A stretch of 64,000 bases of DNA, from NCBI GenBank assembly GCA_965224785.1, contig OZ245062.1, forward strand, positions 1,116,001 through 1,180,000, read 5' to 3'. Both the position numbers and the translations under genes were made by a program. Of this stretch, positions 44,365-53,619 are shown piece by piece. This DNA comes from JALSNL01 sp036479585 (GTDB lineage Bacteria; Bacteroidota; Ignavibacteria; Ignavibacteriales; Melioribacteraceae). The notes below the pieces were generated by a model. It searched no databases and was not told the origin of the DNA. It was given only the letters and a program-made list of their open reading frames with translations. The stretch's first letter is position 1. Each line of letters starts with the position of its first letter.

Positions 44365-47300
44365 ATGAAGATTTCTCGTCATTTTACTGTTGTAGGAAAA
44401 GACCCCCTAGATGGAATTGAATTTGTAAAACGTACTTCCGAAATTAAAAACCCCGATGGCACAAGTGTATTCAAGATGGAAGATGTTAATGTTCCTAAGT
44501 CTTGGTCGCAAGTTGCAACCGATATTATAGCACAAAAATATTTTAGAAAAGCTGGTGTACCAAAATTATTAAAAAAGAACAAAGAGAAGGGAGTTCCTAA
44601 ATGGTTACAATCTTCAGTTGCTGATGATGAGTTACTTAGTGAATTAAAGGAAAACGAAAGACATTCAAGTGAAACTGATACACGCCAAGTATTTAATAGA
44701 ATGGCGGGAACTTGGACTTACTGGGGATGGAAAGCAAACTACTTTGATACAGAAGATGATGCACTTACTTTTTACGATGAACATGTTTATATGTTAGCAA
44801 ATCAAATGGCTGCTCCAAACAGCCCACAATGGTTTAATACTGGTTTACATTGGGCTTACGGAATAAATGGTCCTGCACAAGGACATTATTATGTAGATTA
44901 CAAAAGTACAAACTTAACAGAATCTGTTGATGCTTATACCCATCCTCAACCGCACGCTTGTTTTATTCAATCCATTAATGATGATTTAGTTGGTGAAGGT
45001 GGAATAATGGATCTATGGGTTAGGGAAGCGAGACTTTTTAAATATGGTTCTGGTACCGGAACTAACTTTTCAAATATTCGTGGTTCAGATGAACCTCTAA
45101 GCGGTGGTGGAAAATCTTCTGGCTTAATGTCATTCCTAAAAATTGGTGATCGTTCAGCCGGAGCAATAAAGTCTGGTGGAACAACAAGACGTGCTGCCAA
45201 AATGGTTACTCTTGATGTTGATCATCCAGATATAGAAGAATATGTAAATTGGAAAGTTCTTGAAGAACAAAAAGTAGCAGCAATTGTTGCTGGTTCTAAA
45301 ATTTGTAACTTACATTTAAACAAAGTTATAAAAGCTTGCTATGCTGAACATCCTGAGAATGATAGATTTAATAAAAGAAGTAACAAAAAATTAGCTGCTT
45401 CAGTTATTGTTGCTAAAAGAGCAATGGTTCCTGAAAGTTATATAGATAGAGCAATTCACTTAGCCAAGTTAGGGTTTACAGAAATAGAATTTCCAGAGTA
45501 TGATGTAGATTATAACTCTGATGCTTATTTAACAGTATCAGGACAAAATTCAAATAATTCAGTTAGAGTTACAAATAGTTTTATGAAGGCAGTAACAGAA
45601 GATGCTGATTGGAATCTTTACTGGAGAGTTGAATTAGATAAAGCAAAAAAAGAAGATAGAGAACCAGAAGCATGTAAAACATTAAAAGCACGTGATTTAT
45701 GGGAACAAATTGGATATGCTGCTTGGTCATCAGCTGATCCGGGGCTACAATACGATACTACTATAAATGAATGGCATACTTGTATTAATGATGGAAGAAT
45801 TAAAGCATCTAATCCGTGTAGTGAGTATATGTTTCTTGATGATACAGCTTGTAATTTAGCTTCAATGAATTTAGTTAAATACTATAATGATGAAAAAGCT
45901 GAATTTAATATTAAATCGTTTAGACATGCAACAAAACTTTGGACAATAGTTTTAGAAATTAGTGTAATGATGGCGCAATACCCAAGCAAAGAAGTTGCAC
46001 AAAATAGTTATGATTATAGAACATTAGGATTAGGTTTTGCAAACATTGGCTCATTGCTAATGCGTCAAGGAATATCTTATGACAGTAAAGAAGGACAGGC
46101 AATTACTGGAGCAATTACTGCAATAATGCACATGAAGGCTTATACAACTTCTGCAGAAATGGCTAAGGAATTAGGCACATTTTCTAAATATGAAAACAAT
46201 AAAGAAAATATGCTCAAGGTAATTAGAAATCATAAAAGAGCTGCTTTTAATGTGCCGGAGGAAGAATATGAAGAATTAACAATTTTTCCAATGGGAATTG
46301 ACCCAAAATATTGTCCATCCGATTTACTGAAAGCTGCTCAACACGATGCTAAAATTGCTGTTGAACAAAGTAAAAAGTATGGTTTAAGAAATGCTCAAGT
46401 TACAGTGTTAGCTCCAACGGGAACAATAGGGCTTGTAATGGATTGCGATACAACCGGAATTGAGCCAGACTATGCTTTAGTTAAATTTAAAAAATTAGCC
46501 GGAGGAGGATATTTCAAAATAATAAATCAATCAATTCCTCCTGCACTAAAAAGCTTAGGTTACAACCAAGAACAGATAAACGAAATTGTAAATTATGCAA
46601 AAGGTTTTGGTACTTTAGATGGTTGCACAACCATTAATAAAGAGACATTAAAAGCTAAAGGATTTACAGATGAATTGTATTTCAAAATAGATTCTATGCT
46701 TCCAACAGTTGTTGATTTAGGATTTGCATTTAATGTATATACACTTGGCAACGATTTTTGCACAAATGTATTAGGTTTAACTGAAGCACAAATGAATGAT
46801 TTTAATCTAAATGTTTTAGAGCAAATTGGTTTTACAAAAGAAGAAATTTCCAAAGCAAATGATTTTGTTTGTGGAACTATGACAACTGAAGATGCACCAT
46901 TCTTAAAACCAGAACATTATAGTGTTTTTGATACTGCAAGTAAATGTGGAAGAAAAGGGAAGAGATTTATAAAAGTTGATGCTCACATTAAAATGATGGC
47001 TGCGGCTCAACCATTTCTTTCCGGAGCAATTTCTAAAACAGTTAATCTTCCGAATGAGGCAAACATAGAAGAGATGAAAGAAGCTTACATGTCTTCCTGG
47101 AAATTAGGACTTAAAGCAAATGCATTATACAGAGATTCTTCTAAATTATCCCAACCTTTAAGTTCGTACAACGATGAAGAAGAAGTTGAACTGAATGAAG
47201 AAACTGAAAAAAGTGAAATTGTAAAAGTAGCCGAAAGAATTATACATAGATATATTGCTAAAAGAAGAAGACTTCCGGATAGAAGAACGGGCTATACTCA

Positions 47301-47937
47301 AAAAGCAAAAATTGGTGGACAATCTGTTTACATCAGAACTGGTGAATACCATAATGGGCAACTTGGCGAAATATTTATTGATATGCACAGAGAAGGTGCA
47401 GCTGTTAGAAGTCTGTTAAATAATTTTGCAATTGCAATATCTCTTGGTTTGCAACACGGAGTTCCATTAGAAGAATTTGTTGATGCATTTGTATTCACTA
47501 AATTTGAGCCAAGTGGAATGGTTTCAGGTAACAAAAGAATAAAAATGTCAACTTCCATTATTGATTATATCTTTAGAGAACTTGCAGTATCATACTTAGA
47601 TAGAAATGATTTGTCTCATGTTAGCGAAGAAGAATTAGCAAAAGCTGAAATTAATACAAGTTCAAAAATAGCTGAACCCGATTTTGATAGTGAAGAAATT
47701 GTTAGCGAGCGAATGATAAATTTAGACAAAACATCTAAGCAACCCAGTACAACTAATGGCAACGGAAATGGAAGCCTAGTTAAAGCTGGCATTGCAAAAA
47801 TGTCTAAGAAAGTACAAGAAGCAAGAATACGTGGCTACACCGGAGATATATGCCCTGAATGCCAAAGCCATACTATGGTAAGAAATGGCACTTGCCTAAA
47901 GTGTGAGAATTGTGGAGCTACAACTGGCTGTAGTTAA
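44365..47937 (+). CDS. nrdJ: Adenosylcobalamin-dependent ribonucleotide reductase (class II)
   Basis: 1190 residues. It reduces ribonucleotides to deoxyribonucleotides using a B12-generated thiyl radical. Visible: MAAPNSPQWFNTGLHW, HACFIQSINDDL (first redox Cys), SNPCSEYMFLDDTACNLASMNL (NPCSE box with the radical Cys and Glu, about residues 489-509), APTGTIGLVMDCDTTGIEP (nucleotide loop), and a C-terminal zinc ribbon CPECQSHTMVRNGTCLKCENC. The zinc-ribbon tail relays electrons in class II enzymes. Length and tail fit the long NrdJ form common in Bacteroidota and related phyla. Oxygen-independent; needs a B12 source. Monocistronic. Confidence 0.95.
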   Translation: MKISRHFTVVGKDPLDGIEFVKRTSEIKNPDGTSVFKMEDVNVPKSWSQVATDIIAQKYFRKAGVPKLLKKNKEKGVPKWLQSSVADDELLSELKENERHSSETDTRQVFNRMAGTWTYWGWKANYFDTEDDALTFYDEHVYMLANQMAAPNSPQWFNTGLHWAYGINGPAQGHYYVDYKSTNLTESVDAYTHPQPHACFIQSINDDLVGEGGIMDLWVREARLFKYGSGTGTNFSNIRGSDEPLSGGGKSSGLMSFLKIGDRSAGAIKSGGTTRRAAKMVTLDVDHPDIEEYVNWKVLEEQKVAAIVAGSKICNLHLNKVIKACYAEHPENDRFNKRSNKKLAASVIVAKRAMVPESYIDRAIHLAKLGFTEIEFPEYDVDYNSDAYLTVSGQNSNNSVRVTNSFMKAVTEDADWNLYWRVELDKAKKEDREPEACKTLKARDLWEQIGYAAWSSADPGLQYDTTINEWHTCINDGRIKASNPCSEYMFLDDTACNLASMNLVKYYNDEKAEFNIKSFRHATKLWTIVLEISVMMAQYPSKEVAQNSYDYRTLGLGFANIGSLLMRQGISYDSKEGQAITGAITAIMHMKAYTTSAEMAKELGTFSKYENNKENMLKVIRNHKRAAFNVPEEEYEELTIFPMGIDPKYCPSDLLKAAQHDAKIAVEQSKKYGLRNAQVTVLAPTGTIGLVMDCDTTGIEPDYALVKFKKLAGGGYFKIINQSIPPALKSLGYNQEQINEIVNYAKGFGTLDGCTTINKETLKAKGFTDELYFKIDSMLPTVVDLGFAFNVYTLGNDFCTNVLGLTEAQMNDFNLNVLEQIGFTKEEISKANDFVCGTMTTEDAPFLKPEHYSVFDTASKCGRKGKRFIKVDAHIKMMAAAQPFLSGAISKTVNLPNEANIEEMKEAYMSSWKLGLKANALYRDSSKLSQPLSSYNDEEEVELNEETEKSEIVKVAERIIHRYIAKRRRLPDRRTGYTQKAKIGGQSVYIRTGEYHNGQLGEIFIDMHREGAAVRSLLNNFAIAISLGLQHGVPLEEFVDAFVFTKFEPSGMVSGNKRIKMSTSIIDYIFRELAVSYLDRNDLSHVSEEELAKAEINTSSKIAEPDFDSEEIVSERMINLDKTSKQPSTTNGNGNGSLVKAGIAKMSKKVQEARIRGYTGDICPECQSHTMVRNGTCLKCENCGATTGCS

Positions 47938-47965
47938 AGTAAATTTACTTAGGAAATAAACTAAT

Positions 47966-48004
47966 AAAGGAACTATTTGCAAAGGTAGTTCCTTTTATTT
48001 TTTT
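47966..48004 (+). terminator. Rho-independent terminator of nrdJ
   Basis: Stem AAAGGAACTA / TAGTTCCTTT followed by TATTTTTTT, 28 nt after the stop. Confidence 0.85.
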
Positions 48005-48010
48005 AAAGAA

Positions 48011-50335
48011 CTAGAACTGAAAGCGAATTCCGAATGTTGGGAGTATTGGCCAAAGTAAAATTTCTTCGGGCTTTGGTTTATCAAAGTCTGGGATTGAACT
48101 GTATTCAAATTGTTGAATATTTTTGAAATTTAGAACATTACTTACATCTACAAATGTAGAGATGCTAAAATTATCAAACACAAATAATTTTGAAATCCTA
48201 ATATCTAATCTTTTGTATGCCGGAAGGCTGTTTGAATGTATGTTGCCAGACTTCCAAACCCAAATACCTTGGGCATTTTTAACTGCTGTTTTAGGTGTGT
48301 ATGGAAAGCCACTACCGTAATATGCTTTTAAGCTAAATCGCCATTTGTTACCCATCTCAATATTAGAAACAAATGAAATTGTATGTCGCTGATCCGTGTA
48401 ACGAGGATGCTTACCAAAAATATCACTTTTTGAATCTAGAACTTCTTCATCTGCAGATAATAAACCATAGCTTATCCAACTATAAAAACCCGGCAAACTT
48501 AAAACCGCATAAACATCAATTCCTTTTGCCGTTCCAACTGCATCGTTCTTTTTTGAGTATGTTAATCTTTCAAAAACTCCATACCAAGATGAAATTAAAT
48601 CATCATATTTTTTGTAGTAGCCTTCAACTTTAAGTTTAAAATAACTGTTATTCTTATTTGAAAAGAAAAATGATTTATCAACTCCCAAAATAAAATGAGT
48701 AGCCATTTGCGATTGTGTGTTTGAATCCGATGCTTCTGAATATTTTAGCTGATGATAAATAGGGGACTGATAAAAATTTCCCCAAGCAGCTTTTATAACT
48801 GTTCCATCATTAAAAGCATAAGCCAAATTAACTCTTGGACTAAGTGTAAAATCTTTGTTAATATCAAAGTAATCTAACCTGCCACCAATGTTCAAAGTTA
48901 GAGCATCTGAAACGGAGAAAATATTTTCCACATAAGCATCATATTTATATGAGTTTGCATTTATTTGTCCTGATCCATAAGCACCTTGATAAGGAGGATT
49001 GTTATCAATTGTCCAAATGTCATCTGATATTTGATCATAAACAATATTCTTATAAGATAGTCCAGTTTGAATTTCATAAGATGGATTAAATTGGTATTGT
49101 AAATCGGTGCTAAATTGTAAAGTTCTAATTTGTAATGAATCGTAAGTTAATCTTTCAAGATGGTAATTTCTATTTTTGTCATCTCGTAAAAATAAGCGGT
49201 ATTCTTTATCTGTTTGATCGTAATAATTAACTTCAACATTTAGTAGAGCTTTACTTGATAATATATTTTTACTTTTAATATCAAAAAGAGTACTGCCATA
49301 GTTAGCTAAATTATTTTCATCTTCAACTTTATTAGTATAGTCTCTATGCGGATCATAAGAAAAATCATCTCCGGCATGAATAAATTCAAAAAGTAATTTG
49401 TTACGTGGAGTTAAATTGTAAGCCAATACACCTTGCAAATCATAAAAAGAAGGTTGAGCTTTTGAAATATCTTCAAAATCAATTAGGGATAAAATATATT
49501 CCATATAACTTTTTCGTGCTCCCAAAATAAAAGATCCCTTTTCACCTAAAGGTCCTTCTACGTAACCATCTAAATATGCTAAACTTAAAGATGCTGCTCC
49601 AGAGTATTTTTCTTTACTTCCTTGTCTATATTCAATATCCAAAACGGAACTCATTTTGTCGCCGTACTTTGCAGAAAAACCACCAGTAATAATATTTACT
49701 TTTTTCATCAAATCAACATTAAAAATTCCAACACTAGCATTAGCTGCTTCCTTAATATGGTAAGGTTCATAGACTTGTGTGCCATTTACCAAGACTAAAT
49801 TCTCATCTTGGTTTCCACCTCTAACATTAAACTCTGCTTTAAGTTCATTGTTGGTTGCAATGCCGGGCAACGATTGAACTGACCTCAAAATGTCAGGCAT
49901 CCCAACAGCAATTTCTCTTATTCTTTCGCTTTGTATTGATAAACTGCTTGCTTGAATTTTATCTGATGTTGTTAAAGTGTTAGCGTAAACAGTAACTTCT
50001 TGAAGATTTATATTAATCGGTTGAAGTGAGATGTAAACTAAATTTTTGAAATCTGAATTTTCAATTTTGATCGAACTACTTTTATACCCAACATAGCTAA
50101 CTATAATTTCGTCATTTACAGAAATATTTGAAAGCGAGAATTTTCCATCTTCGTTAGTTGTTGCTCCGGTTTTAGTTCTACTAACCATAATGTTTGCAAA
50201 AGGTAATGGCTCACTTGTCTGAGCATCGAAGACAAAACCAGTAACAACTTTTACATTAGTTTGTGCAATTAGAATATTAATTGAAAGAAAAAAAATAAAA
50301 ATGAATGATTTTACTATTGAACTTTTAATAAACAA
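48011..50335 (-). CDS. TonB-dependent receptor with N-terminal carboxypeptidase-regulatory-like domain
   Basis: 774 residues. Signal peptide FIFIFFLSINILIA; residues ~27-115 are a CarboxypepD_reg-like beta domain (GFVFDAQTSEPLPFANIMV, TNEDGKFSLSNI), then a plug (MPDILRSVQSLPGIATNNELKAEFNVRGGNQDENLVLVNG begins near residue 145) and a beta barrel ending ...ILPTFGIRFQF with terminal Phe. The substrate is not readable; such receptors import siderophores, vitamins or oligomers. No SusD partner or metal motif nearby, so a SusC role is unlikely. Its own promoter region is shared with the divergent 50506 gene. Confidence 0.88.
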   Translation of the reverse strand: MFIKSSIVKSFIFIFFLSINILIAQTNVKVVTGFVFDAQTSEPLPFANIMVSRTKTGATTNEDGKFSLSNISVNDEIIVSYVGYKSSSIKIENSDFKNLVYISLQPININLQEVTVYANTLTTSDKIQASSLSIQSERIREIAVGMPDILRSVQSLPGIATNNELKAEFNVRGGNQDENLVLVNGTQVYEPYHIKEAANASVGIFNVDLMKKVNIITGGFSAKYGDKMSSVLDIEYRQGSKEKYSGAASLSLAYLDGYVEGPLGEKGSFILGARKSYMEYILSLIDFEDISKAQPSFYDLQGVLAYNLTPRNKLLFEFIHAGDDFSYDPHRDYTNKVEDENNLANYGSTLFDIKSKNILSSKALLNVEVNYYDQTDKEYRLFLRDDKNRNYHLERLTYDSLQIRTLQFSTDLQYQFNPSYEIQTGLSYKNIVYDQISDDIWTIDNNPPYQGAYGSGQINANSYKYDAYVENIFSVSDALTLNIGGRLDYFDINKDFTLSPRVNLAYAFNDGTVIKAAWGNFYQSPIYHQLKYSEASDSNTQSQMATHFILGVDKSFFFSNKNNSYFKLKVEGYYKKYDDLISSWYGVFERLTYSKKNDAVGTAKGIDVYAVLSLPGFYSWISYGLLSADEEVLDSKSDIFGKHPRYTDQRHTISFVSNIEMGNKWRFSLKAYYGSGFPYTPKTAVKNAQGIWVWKSGNIHSNSLPAYKRLDIRISKLFVFDNFSISTFVDVSNVLNFKNIQQFEYSSIPDFDKPKPEEILLWPILPTFGIRFQF

Positions 50336-50505
50336 TGATCTTCCTTTTGATTCTGTTAATACGAACTATAATATGGAGAAAAATAATAACTTATCAAGTA
50401 AATAATGCTACAAAAATAATTCCCAAATTGAAAGTGATGCTAAAATAAATATTTGTTTTTATTAAATTGAAAAATACTATATGTTTGAAAGCACAAAATA
50501 ATAAT

Positions 50506-50913
50506 ATGGATACAGCCATGAACTTATCTTATAAAGATAAAAGTAACTTTTTACTAGGACTAATAATACTAATTAGAAAAGATAATTTTATTCACAAAAA
50601 TGAAAGAGAATTGATTCTAGAGTTTGGTGAATATTTGGGATTTGAAAAAGAATTTTATCAACCAGTTGTTGATAGTTTTTTGTTAAGAGAAAACATTAAT
50701 GATGATCCACCACAATTTTCATCAGAAGAAGTAACTATGCACTTTTTTGATAATGCAATTAAAATGGCATTTGTGGATGATTATTTTCATACTAAGGAAT
50801 TAGTTTGGCTAAAGAAAGTAGCAAAAGAAAACAAAATACCTTTTGAAGAGTTAAACAAAAAGATTGATAAATACTTAGAACTTTATCCTGACAAAAAATC
50901 AGCATTGAGTTAA
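50506..50913 (+). CDS. TerB-like small helical protein
   Basis: 135 residues from ATG at 50506; a TTG at 50467 could extend it by 13 and an ATG at 50518 could shorten it by 4, and no start has a clear ribosome site. The sequence has two acidic loops flanked by helices (LIRKDNFIHKNERELILEFG, AFVDDYFHTKELVWLKKVA), the pattern of the TerB/DjlA-N fold. 17 nt separate it from the thioredoxin-like gene, so they are probably co-transcribed. Function unknown. Confidence 0.65.
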   Translation: MDTAMNLSYKDKSNFLLGLIILIRKDNFIHKNERELILEFGEYLGFEKEFYQPVVDSFLLRENINDDPPQFSSEEVTMHFFDNAIKMAFVDDYFHTKELVWLKKVAKENKIPFEELNKKIDKYLELYPDKKSALS

Positions 50914-50930
50914 ATTTAGAAAGAGAATCT

Positions 50931-51515
50931 ATGGCATTTACATTACAAATAAATGACAAAGCTCCGCAGTTTATGTTACCCTCCACGGATGGCAAAACAT
51001 ATTCATTGGAAGACTTTGTGTCGGATGAAATCTTAGTTGTTTTCTTCACTTGCAATCACTGTCCTTATGTAATAAACTCAGATGAAATTACTCGGAGTAC
51101 GGTTGAAAAGTATGCTCCCAAAGGTGTTAAGTTTGTTGCAATTAATTCAAACAGTAAAAACACTTATGTAGAAGATAGTTTTGATAATATGATAAATCGA
51201 ATGGATGAACACAAATTCCCTTGGTTATATTTGTATGATGAAACTCAAGAGATAGCCCTAAAATATGGGGCTTTGAAGACTCCACATTTTTTTGTGTTTG
51301 ATAAAAATAGACTTCTTCAATATACTGGTAGAGCTATAGACAACCCAAGAGATTCAACAAAAATAACAAGTTACGATTTAGAAAAAACTTTGGATGAATT
51401 GTTAAATAAAAAGCAAGTTACAACAAAAGTAACAAATCCCATTGGCTGTAATGTGAAGTGGGAAGGGAAAGACAAACATTGGATGCCACCGGACGCTTGT
51501 GATTTAATTTATTAG
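50931..51515 (+). CDS. Thioredoxin-family protein (AhpC/TSA redoxin)
   Basis: 194 residues with no signal peptide. NDKAPQFMLPSTDGKTYSLEDF is the AhpC/TSA entry; VVFFTCNHCPYVINSDEI has a CxxC (CNHC) active site; YGALKTPHFFVFD has the cis-Pro; LLQYTGRAIDNPR and the C-terminal NPIGCNVKWEGKDKHWMPP are typical of the 'thioredoxin family protein' group with GCxIKW near the end. Probable cytoplasmic thiol peroxidase or reductase; partner unknown. AAAGAGAATCT before the ATG is a weak ribosome site. Confidence 0.85.
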   Translation: MAFTLQINDKAPQFMLPSTDGKTYSLEDFVSDEILVVFFTCNHCPYVINSDEITRSTVEKYAPKGVKFVAINSNSKNTYVEDSFDNMINRMDEHKFPWLYLYDETQEIALKYGALKTPHFFVFDKNRLLQYTGRAIDNPRDSTKITSYDLEKTLDELLNKKQVTTKVTNPIGCNVKWEGKDKHWMPPDACDLIY

Positions 51516-51525
51516 TTATTGTGTA

Positions 51526-51549
51526 AGTCATACTGAGCGGAGTCGAAGT
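51526..51549. repeat. Dispersed CTGAGCGGAGTCGAAG motif
   Basis: TCATACTGAGCGGAGTCGAAG lies between the thioredoxin-like and PNPOx-like genes. I recognise this GC-richer string as one frequently dispersed in Bacteroidota-group genomes; only one copy is here. Confidence 0.4.
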
Positions 51550-51611
51550 TGGGAATTCTACGTTTCAAATCAATCCAGACATAAATTAAATTACAGAAAT
51601 TATAAAGTATT

Positions 51612-52277
51612 ATGGAATATAAAAAGACTGAAAAAAACATAGTTAAAAGAGGAGCAAAAAAAGCTACATATAATAAAGAAGATGTGAATGCAATTCTTGA
51701 CTCATCGGAGATTTGTAACATTGCATTTAACGTAAACGGATTACCGCAAGTGCAACCAATTAATTTTGGTAGAAGTGGTAACAAAATTTTTATACACGGC
51801 TCGCTAAAAAATAGAATGGCAAATGCTTTGCTTGAACAAGGAACTGTTTGTCTAAGTGTAATGCATCTTGATTCTATGAAATTATCTAGATCTGCATTTC
51901 ATCACTCGGTCAATTTTCGTTCGGTAGTTGTTTTTGGTAAGGTTAGAGAATTAGAAACATCAGAAGAAAAACTATTTGGATTAAAAGCAATTATAAATCA
52001 TTTTGTTCCAGATAGATGGGTTCATTGTAGAGCTCCCAATGATGTAGAACTAAAAATAACAAAAGTATTAGAAATTGAAATAGAAACTGCATCAGCAAAA
52101 ATAGCAGATAGTTCTGTGATGGATAATAAAGAAGATTTGTTACTAGATTTTTGGGCTGGACAAATTCCAGTAAAAACTATTTGTGATTTCCCAACTCCTA
52201 CTAAAGACTTAAAAAAAGGAATTGAAATACCAAAACACGTTCTAGAGTTTTATGAGAGTAGGAAGAATGGTTTTTAA
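51612..52277 (+). CDS. Pyridoxamine 5'-phosphate oxidase-like flavin-binding protein
   Basis: 221 residues. The split-barrel FMN-binding fold of the PNPOx-like family is seen in NKEDVNAILDSSEICNIAFN, GLPQVQPINFGRSGNKIFIHG, GTVCLSVMHLDSMKLSRSAFHHSVNFRSVVVFGKV and PDRWVHCRAPNDVELKITKVLEIEIE. This subgroup (often annotated as nitroimidazole-resistance or flavin-nucleotide-binding protein) usually reduces or sequesters small molecules with flavin or F420; the substrate is unknown. Cytoplasmic; 97 nt after the thioredoxin-like gene. Confidence 0.85.
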   Translation: MEYKKTEKNIVKRGAKKATYNKEDVNAILDSSEICNIAFNVNGLPQVQPINFGRSGNKIFIHGSLKNRMANALLEQGTVCLSVMHLDSMKLSRSAFHHSVNFRSVVVFGKVRELETSEEKLFGLKAIINHFVPDRWVHCRAPNDVELKITKVLEIEIETASAKIADSSVMDNKEDLLLDFWAGQIPVKTICDFPTPTKDLKKGIEIPKHVLEFYESRKNGF

Positions 52278-52297
52278 TTCCTTTCCTAAAGGTTAAA

Positions 52298-52567
52298 TTA
52301 TTTATCAACTTTAACTTCAATAATTTCTGCGTATTGTTTTCTATCCCTCTTTATAATTTCTATAGAAAAGTCTGAAAGAACTCCAGCAATTAAACCAATT
52401 GATGAAACAATTGGAGCAGCAAGAGTTCCAATAATTCCCACTATAATGGGGAACTCCATAAATAGTTTTCCATTGCTATCTTTTATTATTATCCTTCTAA
52501 CATTTCCTTGTTTTAATAAATCTTCAATAGTATTTAATACTTCATTAAAAGTTTTATTCAAGCTCAT
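52298..52567 (-). CDS. DUF4342-family small protein
   Basis: 89 residues from ATG at 52567, which follows AAAGGAGAA; an upstream in-frame ATG at 52618 would extend it by 17 residues but would put the ribosome site inside the gene. GNVRRIIIKDSNGKLFMEFP and the hydrophobic hairpin VGIIGTLAAPIVSSIGLIAG, then FSIEIIKRD, match the DUF4342 pattern (DNA-repair or ubiquitin-associated-like neighbours in Gram-positives, function unknown). Possibly membrane-associated by the hydrophobic stretch. Confidence 0.75.
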   Translation of the reverse strand: MSLNKTFNEVLNTIEDLLKQGNVRRIIIKDSNGKLFMEFPIIVGIIGTLAAPIVSSIGLIAGVLSDFSIEIIKRDRKQYAEIIEVKVDK

Positions 52568-52664
52568 AACATTTTCTCCTTTATTCTTTAGATGTTTTGA
52601 AGTGAAGTTTTGTTCCATTAAATATAAATTATTATATTAAAGAACAAAAAATCTGATATTAACT

Positions 52665-53045
52665 GTGCAAAAAATAATTAAAATATTTAGCATCTTTTTT
52701 CTAATTCTTTATACTTCGTTTGCGTTAAGAATTGTAATCCCATTTATTGATTATTCAATAAACTACACATTTATAACAGAAGAACTTTGTGAAGAAAAAG
52801 ATAATTTAGTTAATGAATGCCACGGTAAATGTCATCTAGCTAAAGAAATAAAAAAACAAGTTGATCCTCAAAACGAGAATGGGGAAAAGATAGTTATTAT
52901 AGATTTTGTAAAAGTTCCTCATTTAATCTCTACTGATAAAAATCAATACATTAAGAATCCCATAGAAATAAAATTTGTTCATTTAAGTTTAAAACATTTA
53001 GACTTTAGATACGAACCTCTTACACCACCTCCAAAAGTAGTTTAA
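52665..53045 (+). CDS. Small membrane-anchored Cys/His protein, possible copper-handling accessory
   Basis: 126 residues from GTG at 52665 (no in-frame ATG upstream within the open frame). N-terminal hydrophobic segment IFSIFFLILYTSFALRIVIP, then DYSINYTFITEELCEEKDNLVNECHGKCHLAKEIKK: a C-x10-CHGKCH arrangement. I recall small Bacteroidota proteins with the same 'LCxNKD...CxGKCxLxK' pattern beside heavy-metal/copper receptors, but this is from memory, not a search. It lies upstream of an OprC-like receptor and a CDF exporter. Metal binding via the Cys/His is an inference. Confidence 0.65.
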   Translation: MQKIIKIFSIFFLILYTSFALRIVIPFIDYSINYTFITEELCEEKDNLVNECHGKCHLAKEIKKQVDPQNENGEKIVIIDFVKVPHLISTDKNQYIKNPIEIKFVHLSLKHLDFRYEPLTPPPKVV

Positions 53046-53619
53046 TCATTTCAAAAAAAATAAAACTCTAAAAAAACTGAAAAAGTTTATGAACCAAATT
53101 GGTTAGTATAACTGAAGTTTGTCATCATCATATGTAGAACTGTTGTCATTCCCAGCCCCGCTTAAAACACCACCGATAAAATACATCGGGGTAAACTGGG
53201 ATAAACTTTGTCTTGGAATCCAGGAAACACTAACAACTGGATTTCTGATAAAGATATTCGGAAATGACACACAAGATATAATGATAGTTAATACAAAAAT
53301 TAGTTTAGCTATAACACCTTTATTTATTTGTCATATTGAGGGAGTTTGTCTTTTGAACAGCTTGCCCACCTTGTTTTTGGTGGGACCGAAATATCTCCAA
53401 CTTTAATAGTTGTGAGATTCTTCCCCGTTGGAAAACACGGGGCAAGCTATTCAGCAAAATACACTTCATTCAGAATGACAAATTTAATCATACGATGATA
53501 GCAAAGTTATTGAAGGTTTAAAAACCATTTTGCAAAAAGCAATGCTCCATTAATGATTTTTAGGATTATTCTAAATAATATTTATTCAAAAGATTTACAA
53601 AAATTTAAGAGGATGTAAA
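53046..53619. other. Intergenic region full of degenerate palindromic elements
   Basis: 574 bases. About 53145-53479 is a composite of decayed GTCATTCC...GAATGAC elements (left end GTCATTCCCAG near 53145, inner GGAAATGACAC near 53261, second right end CAGAATGACA near 53471). A 95-codon frame here (53119) is made of these repeats and is not called. The receptor's promoter should be near 53540-53610 but was not identified. Confidence 0.6.

Noticed and set aside
48011..50335. SusC-type polysaccharide receptor
   Set aside because: No SusD partner or glycan genes adjacent.
53119..53406. 95-codon plus-strand frame
   Set aside because: Built from degenerate dispersed palindromic elements; no ribosome site.
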